Assembly: GCF_000220395.1 (NCBI RefSeq)
Contig: NW_004086884.1
Coordinates: 1 to 60,158, forward strand
Direction of reading: 5' to 3'
Length of the DNA: 60,158 bases
Source: Ichthyophthirius multifiliis
Lineage: Eukaryota > Ciliophora > Oligohymenophorea > Hymenostomatida
Under the pieces are notes generated by a model. That model saw only the letters and a list, made by a program, of their open reading frames with translations. It made no database searches and was not told where the DNA came from. The position numbers were made by a program, and so were the translations under genes. Position 1 is the stretch's first letter, and every line of letters begins with the position of its first letter. Below, one piece after another: positions 38,603 to 49,643 of this stretch.

Positions 38603-38875
38603 TCAATTTTATTAATTATTATTTTAATTTAAAGCATTTTCTAAAACTTTACTCATTAAAACATTAATTCTATCATTATATTTCTTATTATCAGTAGGAA
38701 TACCGGAAGAAATCAAGCAATTATCACAAAGTTATCTAAGAATAGTACTGGCTACATCCATTTCGAATTTTCTAACTTCATTAATCTTAACAATAAGAGG
38801 ATGTTTAGGATTAATTTCAAATGTAAGATTTTTAGCCATTTCTAAATTCTAATAAAAATAAATAATGATAAAAAC

Positions 38876-38930
<55 letters not shown>

Positions 38931-40204
38931 TTTTTACTTATGTTCTATCCATCATAAGCATAACTTATCTCATACCAGAAGTCATTTAAGATTAAATAAC
39001 AGCAGGAGAACTACTTAATCTTTATGAAACTTAAACTTTTGATACCATAGGCGAGAGTTCATTCTTAATCCACAAACAAAAAGCTGTCACTTCTTCCTCA
39101 GGTATTATTTATTATTATTATTAACTTTCATCTTTTTATTCTATTTCTTATTTAAATTTTTAAATATCCTTAGAAATTTCTTCAAAATCTCCTTCTACAT
39201 TTACAAATTTATGATTTTTATAATTTCCTGTTGTTTAAAAGATCATTTCATCAATATGAATAAAAGTATAAATAATAGGGACTCCTGTTCCTTTAAAAGG
39301 TTCGATAAAAGGCGATTAATCAGCAGCTTCTCTATTAGCCAATAAAGCGTAATAGATTTTATCCTAACCAGGCTTCATTTTCGACACATAATCATCTAAA
39401 GTGATATAATCATTAGTATAATCAACATTAAATCTACATAATTTAAAAAGTTACTCTTAATATTCCATATCCATAGCTAATCCTTCCTTAATGAAATTTT
39501 AGAAATCATTATACCATTTATTATATGCTTCTGGGTTTTTATTAGCCTCTTCGTCTAAATGTTTAAGAACTCTTTTAGTTACTACTTATCTTAATTTTGC
39601 TATTAATCCAGAATCCTGATAGTTTTCTCTTGAAATATTTAAAGGGATATCTTCACAATCAACTACACCTTTTACAAATCTCAAAAATGACGGCATGAGT
39701 TCTTTGCAGTTTTATTTAATCAAAACTTTCTTACAATATAAAGAAACATTCATTTCTTCATGTGAAATACCCATTTTTTCAACATGAGTAGATGGAATGT
39801 ATAATAAGCATTTAATAGAAAGAGGAACATCAATTTCATAGTGTAATTTAGAAAAATAATTACTCTTAGTATTACTTATGAATTCCCAGAATTTACTATA
39901 TTCCAAATCTGTTACATTAATTTTACTTTTAGCCCATATAGCTTCAACTAAATTGAATCTTTCTCCATTTATTTATATAGGGTAATTAATAAAATTGGAA
40001 TATCTTTAAGCGATTTTCTTTATTTCTTCAGGATTAGCAAACTAAGCGCAATCAGGTTTTAAATGAATTATGATTTTAGTCCCTCTTTTTAAATCAAAAT
40101 TATCAATTGCACTTATTTCGAATTCTCCACTTCCATCACTTTGCCACATATGCGCTTATGAATCCTAATCACTTTTAGAAATTACCTATATAATAAATCA
40201 AAAG

Positions 40205-40279
<75 letters not shown>

Positions 40280-40905
40280 ATATATATATATATTTTACTT
40301 AAACATTGTCTCCAACTATAAATGATGAATAAAATCCTACACCAAATTAACCTATAATATTTTCAGCTGTATTATTATTTTTTCCTATTTCTTTAACAAA
40401 TTATTATGATCCTGATCTTGCAATTGTTCCTAAATCATCTATTAATTATTATCTAGTAAATCCAACACCTGTATCTTATATTATTAATTATCTTTTGTTA
40501 GAATCTGTAGTTATAGTTATTTAATAAGAATCTGTTTATTCATCACCACTTGTTTCTATTATTTTTATTTATTTCGTGTTATTTTTTTACTATAATATTT
40601 ATGTTTTTACTTTAAGTGCTTCTGAATCTTTATTTTTCAATAGCATCTGATGCATTTGATAATAGTTCTCTTAAAAATACATCTTTATCTGTATATAAAG
40701 ATTTTGCAACTATATCAAGAAGCTTTTTTGTTTCAGTTTTGAATTACATTTGTTCAATGTTTTATTTTATTGGTTCTTCAATGTTAACTTCGGAAGAAAA
40801 TCTATAAAAAGGGAATTTTTATAAACAATTGAAAGATCTTAATTAAGAAGGTTTTTTGGATGCTAATTAAAATGCTTTTTATGTTAATTTAATACTTCTT
40901 TACAT
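38603..40905 (-). CDS. TRAP1: Mitochondrial HSP90 (TRAP1-type chaperone)
   Basis: Complete HSP90 family member of the TRAP1/HtpG type. The N-terminus MQRSIKLTQKAFQLASKKPS ... [10 protein letters not shown] is an acid-free Arg/Lys/Ser leader typical of mitochondrial import. GHKL ATPase motifs are present: [15 protein letters not shown] (catalytic Glu and Mg-binding Asn), [20 protein letters not shown], and [17 protein letters not shown]. The middle domain has [16 protein letters not shown], with the conserved Arg that contacts ATP. The C-terminal dimerisation part has [21 protein letters not shown] and [16 protein letters not shown], the TRAP1/HtpG NPxHPLI signature, and lacks the cytosolic MEEVD tail. 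At least two introns, both filled by microsatellites: (TAA)n at 38875-38932 and (TA)n at about 40205-40300. It acts as an ATP-dependent homodimer chaperone in the mitochondrial matrix. Confidence 0.9.
38875..38932. repeat. (TAA)n microsatellite inside TRAP1 intron
   Basis: About 18 perfect TAA/ATA units within the intron joining MMDRTQ to NLEMAKNL on the minus strand. Confidence 0.85.
40207..40293. repeat. (TA)n microsatellite inside TRAP1 intron
   Basis: About 40 near-uninterrupted TA units, bounded by exons of the TRAP1 ATPase domain. Confidence 0.85.
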
Positions 40906-41402
40906 TTATTATTATTATTATTTTTATTTTAGTTTTTGTTTTATTTTAATTTTTTAGTTTTATAGGGTATTTAATAAATTTTTTATTTGAGAATATAAAT
41001 TTTTTATTGACTTGCGAGAAAATTCTTTATATTTATGTAATTTTTGTATTTTTATTATTTTGTATTTTTAATAATTTATATTTATAGATTTATATTTCTA
41101 GAATTAAATATCAAGTTTCATATTATTAAATTTTTTTTAATATAATTTTATATATATAAAATATAAATTTATAAAAAAAAATATTAATAAATAAAGCAAA
41201 TAAATTATATTTAGATATTTTATTTTAATTTAATAATTAAAAATAAAAATAAAATAAAAAATTAATTAAAATATTTTTCATTTTTTATTTTTTTATTTAA
41301 TTTTAATAGTATTAATAATAATAATATATTTTTTTAAAAAAAGTATATATTTTAGAAATACAATAAACAATATATCAAATAAAATAAAATATATAAATAA
41401 AA

Positions 41403-43466
41403 ATGCAATATTTAAATTCCAATTCAATAATATATTGCTAAAAAAATAATTTATTAAATTATGAATAAATTTAAAAATTAAAAACTTTTAACTAAGTTTT
41501 CTATAACAAAAAGTAACAACAATTAATATTTAAAAAAGATAACTAATTAAATTGCATTTCATTAGAAAAAAATAAAGTCGATTAAATAAATATAGATTAC
41601 AAGTATAATAATGTATATTATATTCTTATAACAAAATAATAAATATATATATAATATTTATATAAATAAATTTATATATATATTTTACATATTTTTATAT
41701 TATTATTTTTTATTATTAAAAAAAAGAGACTAAATAAAAGCTTTATCATTTAATACATAAACAAATATTCTTGCATATTAACCAGAAAACTCTCTTATAG
41801 TAAAAAAAATATATAAAAAAAAATAATATTTAAAAAGATCATATAATATCCAAAAAGTCAACAAACGATAGTTTAAAAATAAATATAATATTAATTTTTC
41901 GATTGGTTAATAAGCCCTATTTATTAAAATTAAAAAAATCATCCTGACTTTTTAATAATAGAAAACAATTGTATAAAGCTTTACAATTTAGAACAAAATA
42001 ATTCATTTTTAAAGCTCTAAAGAACTATTGAAGTATAAATTTCTTGTTATTGGTACGAGCCATAAACATAAGTATTATTAACTGGAAACATACATGAAAA
42101 AGGAAAAATTTAGACTTTTTTTTTTGCTAATAATTCCGAAGAATTATACTAACATAGAGGAGTGGAGTTTTATTTGGAAGATAAAAACAAAGAAAAAAGA
42201 AGCATTTAATAATTTTAAGATATTTTATAAATAATGAATACTTAAGAAAATTTAGGAAATAATATTAATGCAGATTTACTATCTTCGGATTTTTCGAAAA
42301 GCAAATTTCTTTAAGAAGAATTAAATACAGATATTTAATTACTTAATATTTATTAAAATACTTATATGTTTTTTATTAATAATAATGAGGGAAAAATATA
42401 TATTTATTTAATTTAGCCTAATAAAGTACTAAAATTAAATAGTAAAATAACATTTCCTTCAGATTCTGTTATAAATTTTAGCATTTTAGAAGACTTACTT
42501 ATTATTAATGCTTAATAATTAACTATTGTATACGATATTATGAGAAAAAATACTTTAAGTCCTATAGGACCTCCTTAAATGGTCAATTTTTATGATTAAT
42601 AAAATAATTTAATTGAAAATATTTTAGAAAAAAAATAAGTAGCTTTATTTAAAGATAAGTTTTTGGTAGATTTTGAAAACTTAGAAACTTATTAATTTAA
42701 AATCGATTTTTCAAAAATTAATTTTTTTATTGAAAACAAAGTAAAAATATGTATTTTTTTTAAATAAATAATATAAAAAAGATTGAATGTCTATTATTTC
42801 TTTTAAGAAGAAAAAAACCATAAAAAATTTCCATTTAGCATATTAAAAAATGCATAGATGAAAATATATAAATAGTAGAACTCGAAGAAATGTTCTAAAA
42901 CATTTTTTTTATTTATAAGTAATTTCTTAATGAAAAGAAACTAATTATAGACTTAAATATGAATAATAATTAATTAATAAGTCAAACTTTTAATGTATTA
43001 GATCCTAATAAGAAAATAAAATTAGGATATTGTGTTATTTTTCCAATAGAAATTTACGAGAATCTAATTATTAATATTTTTATAGAAAAAAAGACTTAAA
43101 GTTTTGAAATTTTAATGATTTTTATAAATATTTTATTTTGTATAAATAAGTAAAATACACAAAAACTTTTATTTATATTTTTTTTTTTTTATATATTTAT
43201 AGAAAATGAACTTACTTTACATATAGAAATTTAAAAGTTTGTTTCAGAATTATTAATACAAGAAAAATAATGGAATTTAATAGAAAGTTTTATATAGTTA
43301 AATATTATAAACGATTCATTTTTTCTTGCAAATCTTATTTTAGATAATATTTCTTTATAAGAAAATGAAAAATTTAATTTTCAACCTTTATAATTAGCAC
43401 TCGATATTCTTTTTCGGCTAAAAAAATTTTCTGAAATTTTCAAATTATACTGGAAATTAGAATTAG

Positions 43467-43503
<37 letters not shown>

Positions 43504-43567
43504 AATAATTATATATATATATATATAATATATAAATATAAATATTAACATATAAATTTTTTAAAAA

Positions 43568-43611
<44 letters not shown>

Positions 43612-43792
43612 ATATATATAACATAATAATTATATTTATTTATAATAATTTTAAAAAATAAGTTTGAGGATGCACTTTTTATTATATAAAAATCTAATTT
43701 GAAAAAATAAAGGCTTATAATATTATATAATAGAGTTAGAATTTAAATTAGAAAAAAATGGGTAAAATATTTTCTTTAATAAGTAAATATGA
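41403..43792 (+). CDS. RMC1/Mic1-like regulator of the MON1-CCZ1 complex
   Basis: The middle part matches the RMC1 (Mic1, Bulli, C18orf8) signature: KIYIYLIQPNKVLKLNSKIT, FPSDSVINFSILEDLLIINA, QQLTIVYDIM, SPIGPPQMVNFYDQ, i.e. the beta-propeller end with the 'PSD', 'LIIxxxxxxLxxVYDI' and 'PLxPP' elements. The C-terminal helical Mic1 domain gives EIQKFVSELLIQEKQWNLIE, LQLALDILFRLKKFSEIFKL, and EDALFIIQKSNLKKQ. RMC1 supports Rab7 activation by MON1-CCZ1 on late endosomes. The N-terminal propeller (TIEVQISCYWYEPQTQVLLT) is more divergent. Several introns are needed: one TA-rich and bipartite at about 43470-43660, and one at about 41630-41720. The first exon join and the final few codons (TGA about 43790) are tentative. 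Convergent with the ULK-like kinase, 100 bp apart. Confidence 0.65.
43465..43622. repeat. Clustered (TA)n microsatellites in RMC1-like intron
   Basis: Three TA blocks (43473-43500, 43510-43535, 43570-43612) separated by short AT-only sequence, lying between the coding blocks FKLYWKLEL and FEDALFII. Confidence 0.75.
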
Positions 43793-43891
43793 AAATCAAA
43801 TTAAATTTTCATTTACAAGTAAGTAATTAAGGAAGAATATAATGCTTTATAATAAAAATGAAGAAAACTAAATATTTATATATATTTATTC

Positions 43892-45762
43892 TCAAGATTT
43901 AAATAAATTTTTAATAATTTTATTACAATCCATTTTTTAAACTGTTTCGTAATATTTCATAAAATCGAATTTCGGTTCTGTTTTATATTTAAAAAATTCT
44001 TTTATTTTGACAGCATTTTTAACATGCATTAAGAACTAAAGTACTTCCAAATTATTAAAAAGTCCATTTTATTCAATAAAGCTTTTTAAATAACTAAAAA
44101 ATTCATTAACATTTAAGTCATAAATAACATCAAATTTATTTTTATCTTCAATTTATTTATTACATATACTCAAAATATTCTACAAATTGTCTTTATCTTT
44201 TTCATCAAAGCATTCTTTAATTTAACACTAAAAGAATTAAGAGCATTTTTTCAACAATTCCTCAAAGAAAAGTTTTATAACATCTAAATCTTTCTAAACG
44301 AAATTTTAAAGAACTCCCCTTTCATTACTCTTTACAAATACCTTCCATTCATCCTAACTAAATTTATTATTTTTCTCCAATAATTTAGTTTTTAGCCTTT
44401 AATTGATTTTATAAATAATCATAGTCTAATATTTTGAAAGTACAAACATAATTTTATAAAAAATAATTTTATCAAACATAAATACTTTATTATCATAAAA
44501 ATCATAAAGTTTAACAGTAATATTATTTAAAAAAACTGCTTTATTTCTTCTATGTAGAATCCAAGAACCGATTTTTCTTATTATTTTTTTAGTTTCTTAA
44601 ATATTATTATATTAACTGAAAATTTACGAGTATTTTTCTTTTGTTTTATCATCTAAATACTCATTATTATTAAAGTTCATTTCTTGTTATTATTTTTATT
44701 ATTCCTCTTCTTTTATTATATAATTATTATCTTTTATTTTATTTTTCCTGTTTTCACATTCATATATGGAATTTAATACTTATTTTTTTCCATTAAAATA
44801 TTTTTTGTTCTCATTTTATGTCTTTTTTAAAAAATCCTCGTCTTATTCTTATTTTTCTTCTTTATTTTCTTCTTCTATGTCTTAAAATATTTTCAATCCA
44901 AATAATTGTTCCCAACCTATTCTGTTTTTTTCCTCTAATTCTAGCATTTTCCCTATTATTTCTTTTAATTAATCACTAATCAAAGGCTCTTAAGGGTACA
45001 AGAGTTTTTCTTTATTAATTTTTATTATCAAATCGTAAATATTAGCAGCTTTCCAGGGGGTTTTCCCATAAACCATTTCAAAGAAAATAATTCCTAAAGA
45101 CCAAACATCACATTTACTGCTATATTTTTACTAATTAAGTATCTAAGGGCACATATATCTAAAAAAAAATGTACATTACAAAAACATATACTATAAATAT
45201 AATCTTACAGAGGAGATCCAACTGAAGTTTAAATAAGATCTTATTCCATATGATGTTTAACAACTTTAGAAAGCCCGAAATCTCCAATTTTAATAATTCC
45301 ATCATGTAAAAGAATATTAGCAGGTTTTAAATCTCTATGTACAATGTTTTAACAATATAAGCATTAATAACCACTAAGTACTTATTTTATTACATTTATT
45401 GATTCTGCTTCTGATAATCTTCCACCATTTTAATTTATATATTATTCTAGAGTACCCCCATTACAATATTCTACTATTAAATATATGTTTTTGGAAGACC
45501 TTTAAACATCAATTAATTAAACAACATTTTAATGATTTATTAATTGCATTGATTTTATTTCATTTTTTAATGATTACATTAGCTTTTCTGAATTTTTATT
45601 TATTAAAGCTTATGCTATCTATTTTATAGCAACTTATTGGTTATTTTTTTTTGTATCTATGGCTTAATATACTTAACCAAAGGAACCTGTGCCTAGTATT
45701 TTATCTAAATTTATTATATAGTTTTGGACTACTTTTAAATTTTGTTAAGTTTTTTGGTTCAT
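43892..45762 (-). CDS. ULK/Atg1-like Ser/Thr protein kinase
   Basis: The kinase domain is at the N-terminus: [17 protein letters not shown] (Gly loop), QVAIKQIAQ (ATP Lys), [71 protein letters not shown]. The GSPLYMxPxxL segment and overall spacing fit the ULK/Atg1 group common in ciliates. The APE motif reads CPQ, its last position being TAG (Gln) where most kinases have Glu. A 50-nt intron (45159-45208) splits SPL/YMC exactly. An acidic Glu/Gln linker ([16 protein letters not shown]) and a C-terminal helical region ([38 protein letters not shown]) follow, ending NLFKS-TGA. The role in autophagy or ciliary signalling cannot be told from sequence. Confidence 0.85.
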
Positions 45763-45903
45763 TTTAAATTTATTTTTATAATTAATAAAAAATAGTTTTT
45801 TTTTGTTAAAGAATATATAAAAAAAAAAAAAAAATATATGTATAAATGTATATATGTATATAATATAGGAATATATGAATAAATAAATATATATGTAAAT
45901 ATA

Positions 45904-45904
<1 letters not shown>

Positions 45905-45943
<39 letters not shown>
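45905..45943. repeat. (TA)n tract in divergent spacer
   Basis: TA run in the 285-bp spacer between the divergently transcribed ULK-like kinase and TAF11-like gene; one of the few long TA runs outside an intron. Confidence 0.7.
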
Positions 45944-45947
<4 letters not shown>

Positions 45948-46047
45948 TATGTATAATTATATTTTTCAAACTAATAAATATATTTATTTTTATTAAAAAT
46001 ATATTTTTTATTATTTTTAATAAATAAATATAAAAACTATTATAAAA

Positions 46048-46674
46048 ATGAATGAAGAAGAAAAATAAAATAAAGGTTAATAAGAAGAAGATGATTAAAG
46101 AAATTTAGATGAAAAGATTAATCGTACTAAATAAGGAGAAATAGCAGTAAAAAAGTAAAAAATCATATAAAATTTAATCACTTAAAAATACATTTAAAAT
46201 ACAAAAGGAAATATTTTATTGGAGAAGGCGAAGATTGGGAATAGTTTAATGAAAAACAATATTAAGGATTTAGGGTTTAAAAATAACAACAAAAATTTAA
46301 TTTTTAATACAAATATATTTTTTTTTATTAAAAAATAGAACCCTCCAAGAATTTTATGGAGAAATAATATAAAAAATATACTAAGTGATATAGATAATAA
46401 CTTAAATTATGATAAATATGTAAAATCTTTTATAGGTTCTATAGGAAGAGTTTATATTTAATAAATAATAGAAGACGGTTTATATTTATTTGAATTTAAA
46501 ATCTTTAATTTATTTATAAAAAACAAACAAAAAAAAGCAATTGAAATAAAAAATTCAGGGGAAAGTGATGAAAATACATATTTAACTGAAGAACATGTTA
46601 GGGAAGCTTTTAGAAGATAAAAATAAAATAATAGGGATATTGATTTTTCTCATATAAAATAAGTATTTGAATGA
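46048..46674 (+). CDS. TAF11-like histone-fold protein (TFIID subunit candidate)
   Basis: The C-terminal half resembles the TAFII28/TAF11 histone fold: RILWRNNIKNILSDI (alpha1), NYDKYVKSFIGSIGRVYIQQ and IIEDGLYLF (long alpha2, matching the 'SGIxKVFVGEVVEEAL' pattern), and LTEEHVREAFRRQ (alpha3, matching 'LQPKHxREAxRRL'). Between alpha2 and alpha3 is an insertion of roughly 30 residues (KIFNLFIKNKQKKAIEIKNS) absent from animal TAF11. The N-terminus is a short acidic/Gln disordered region (MNEEEKQNKGQQEEDDQRNL). In TFIID, TAF11 pairs with TAF13. One intron may lie near 46290-46338. Stop TGA 46672-46674. The family assignment rests on helix 2 and 3 motifs and is fairly good. Confidence 0.65.
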
Positions 46675-46988
46675 TCATGATATATAATTAGAAAAACAAA
46701 AAATAATTAATTACACTCTATATATATTGTTAATATAACAACATAAATTAATAATTTAATTAATATAAGATATTATTTTTAAATAAAAAATATATAGTGT
46801 ATTTATATTTATATATGTTTTTATTGGAGATTTATAAATAATTTTATAGAAAAATTGATTTTTTTTTATTTATTTAAAAAAAAAAAAAAATATATATTTT
46901 TTTTAAAAAAAAAAAAAAAAAATATTTGTAAACATAAAAAAATTAAAAAATAATTTAAAATAAATATATACAAACTAAAATATTAAAA

Positions 46989-48365
46989 ATGAAACAAACA
47001 AAAAAAACTACTCTTTTAGATGATTTTTAAGAAATGGAGCAATATAATAACCGTAAAGAAATCGAAAAAATTACATCTGATAATTCAAATTCTGATAATT
47101 AAGAATCAGAATCTACAAAAACAAAAAATAATCCTACTATTTCTCAAGTATAAAGTCATATAATAGAAGATATGTAGTCCCAAAAATAAAAAAAGAAGTA
47201 ATAAAATCCACTTCCTTATTTCTAAAGAAACCACAACCCATAAATAGTAGATGAAGATACAGAGCATTTTAAGATAAAAGTGGAACATTTATTAAGTGTT
47301 TTTAAAGCAGATGCCATTTCAGAATTTATGGGAATGAAAAGATCGCTTTTAGAAGATTAAAAATAACAAATAAAATAATAAACAGAGAGATATTTATTAA
47401 TGTACGAAGATAAAAATAAAGAAGTATATATATTATTAAAAAAATTAAAATAAACTTAATTTATATATATATATATAAAATAAAAAAGTTGATTGAAAAA
47501 ATAAACTTATTAGATGAAAAAACATAAGAAAATTAAAATTTATAAAAAAAAATAGAAAAAATGAGTTAAATAACCCAAAAAACAAAACAAAAATTAAATT
47601 TTTAGAAACATTTTTAATCTTTTTTTAACTAGATTAAAGCTTATTATATATATAGAAAAAATAAAAAAGCAGTATATATATATATATATATTTATATATA
47701 ATTTTTCTCTATATATATTTATTTTTTATTTAAACAAAAAAAAACTAAAAGAAATAACAATTAGCCTAAAAATATGCAAATAAAAATTTAAAAATTAGAA
47801 TTTTTTCCAATTTTTCTTATTATTGTTAATAAAATTCTTCCTAAAATAAACTTACTTAATAATAAAATAAACATTTATCTGAAGTAGAAGAAATCACACT
47901 CAAATTTTAAAAAGAAATTTCTCTTTTAAAATAATAGTTTTAAGAATCTTAAAAAGCTCTTTAATAAATAAACGAAAACAAAGAAAATATGTAAGAAAAT
48001 CTTAAAAAAGCTTTCATGAGAGGCATTTGTGCTCTAAATTTTGAGGCAATGAATGTTATAGGGAATCCTGTGGACCCTTTGTAGGAATAAATAATATAAA
48101 AAACAGAATAATTAGTACAAAAAACTGAACAAGTGGTTTAAAAAACAGAATAAATTGCTTATTAACATGAAAAAACATTCGATAATGAATAAAATCTATA
48201 AAATTAATAAAATTAATTTAATTCTTTATTAATAAATCCAGTTTAAGATAATGACAAAAGCATTGATAAAATTTCACAAATAGAATTTTTCAAGAATGAG
48301 TAAAAATTAAAATCTATTGTTTTTTATTAAAAAAAAATTAAGGCTATAAGAAATAAATAAAATGA
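46989..48365 (+). CDS. POC5-like centriolar/basal-body protein
   Basis: The C-terminal motif AFMRGICALNFEAMNVI is the hallmark of POC5 ('AFxRGVCALNxEAM'), a centrin-binding protein of the centriole or basal-body inner scaffold. Before it lies a coiled coil (EISLLKQQFQESQKALQQIN). The N-terminal half has TEHFKIKVEHLLSVFKADAI and SEFMGMKRSLLEDQ, compatible with the conserved N-terminal POC5 segment. After the motif come three near-identical 'QKTEQLVQKTEQVVQKTEQI' units and a Gln/Asn tail. Introns at about 47427-47485 and 47660-47790 contain TA tracts. The frame ends at TGA 48363-48365, whose first two bases overlap an ATG that opens the next ORF. That ORF may really be the POC5 tail (see next entry). 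Confidence 0.75.
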
Positions 48366-48582
48366 TAAATCCTTAAAGTAATTCTAAAAAAGTTATAATT
48401 TTTGAAGAACCAAAAAATGAATCAAAAGATCATAAATGGAAAGTTGCACCTGTAGTAGGTATAAAATAATAATAATAAAAAATAGTACAAAATAAAGAAA
48501 ATTAATTTGAATAATAATAATTGTAAATAAAACCAGTAACTTAAGATGAAAATATAATATTATATAAATAATAGTAATAATC

Positions 48583-48627
<45 letters not shown>

Positions 48628-48980
48628 TTTATAAAATTCTTAATAATTATAACAATAATAATTATAAAATTCATAATAATTATAATAACAATAATAATAG
48701 TAGTAATTATAAAATTAATACACTTAATAAGAATGTAAAGTTATTAGAGTTTAAGACGATAAAACTAAGGATAAAACTATAAAAAGTAAATAGGTTTCTA
48801 TTAAAGATAATTTATAAATTTATAAATCTAATTAAACATTAAAACAATCAACTTAATTATTATGTATTATTTTATTATAACTTATATTTAATTAAAATAT
48901 TTAATTTATTATCAAAAGATACTAAAAATGCAAATAAATAAGGAACTCCTTAAAAAAATTAAAGTTTTGTTAAAAAATGA
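48362..48980 (+). CDS. Poly-Gln ORF, separate gene or displaced POC5 C-terminus
   Basis: ATG overlaps the POC5 stop as ATGA. It reads MINPQSNSKKVIIFEEPKNE, KWKVAPVVGIKQQQQK, then a poly-Gln tract written purely as TAA (48581-48627), then Leu/Gln repeats (NSQQLQQQQLQ). A globular-looking end ECKVIRVQDDKTKDK follows. After an intron (about 48861-48926) the end is YTKNANKQGTPQKNQSFVKK-TGA. If one extra A were present in the A9 run at about 48330, the POC5 frame would run straight into this one. Animal POC5 also has a tail after the RGVCALN motif, so fusion is plausible. With no spacer or promoter between them, a separate gene seems less likely. Confidence 0.5.
48581..48627 (+). repeat. Coding (TAA)n, poly-Gln
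   Basis: Trinucleotide tract in frame as consecutive TAA glutamine codons within the ORF downstream of POC5. Confidence 0.75.
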
Positions 48981-49020
48981 AGAAACAAAAATTATTATTT
49001 TTCTATATTTATTTATTTTT

Positions 49021-49139
49021 TCATAAATTTTAATATTATATTTTTATTCCTTAAAATCCTTTAAATTAACTAAAAAAAAAAACATTGTTTTATTCTATAG
49101 TTTAATGTAATTATAATTATGAATTTTATTATTATAAAG

Positions 49140-49195
<56 letters not shown>

Positions 49196-49609
49196 GTTAA
49201 AAAACTACAAGAGTAACTTTTTTTTAATAATTCTTCATTTCTTTATAACAATTTTGATTAATTATTTACATTTTACTAAGAGATTGAACTTGGATATTAA
49301 GATGAAGTGTAATTCGATTCTTTTTTTTATATTTATTTAATCAGAAATATATCTTCTAAATTATTATTATCTTATATTATATCTTTAACATTTTGTTAAA
49401 AATAATCTTTTTTTCCAGCAAGAAATTTTCTTTTTTACTCTTAAAATCCTTTTTTTTACTAATAAATATTTTTCTTTTTGTCATATCCTTTTTTCGCTTC
49501 TTCTTCATTAAATTGTTAAATTTATTAATTTTTTTCATTTTTTTCATTTAATGATTAAATTTATTCATTTTTATATTATAATTATTATTATTATTATTAT
49601 TATTATTAA

Positions 49610-49643
<34 letters not shown>

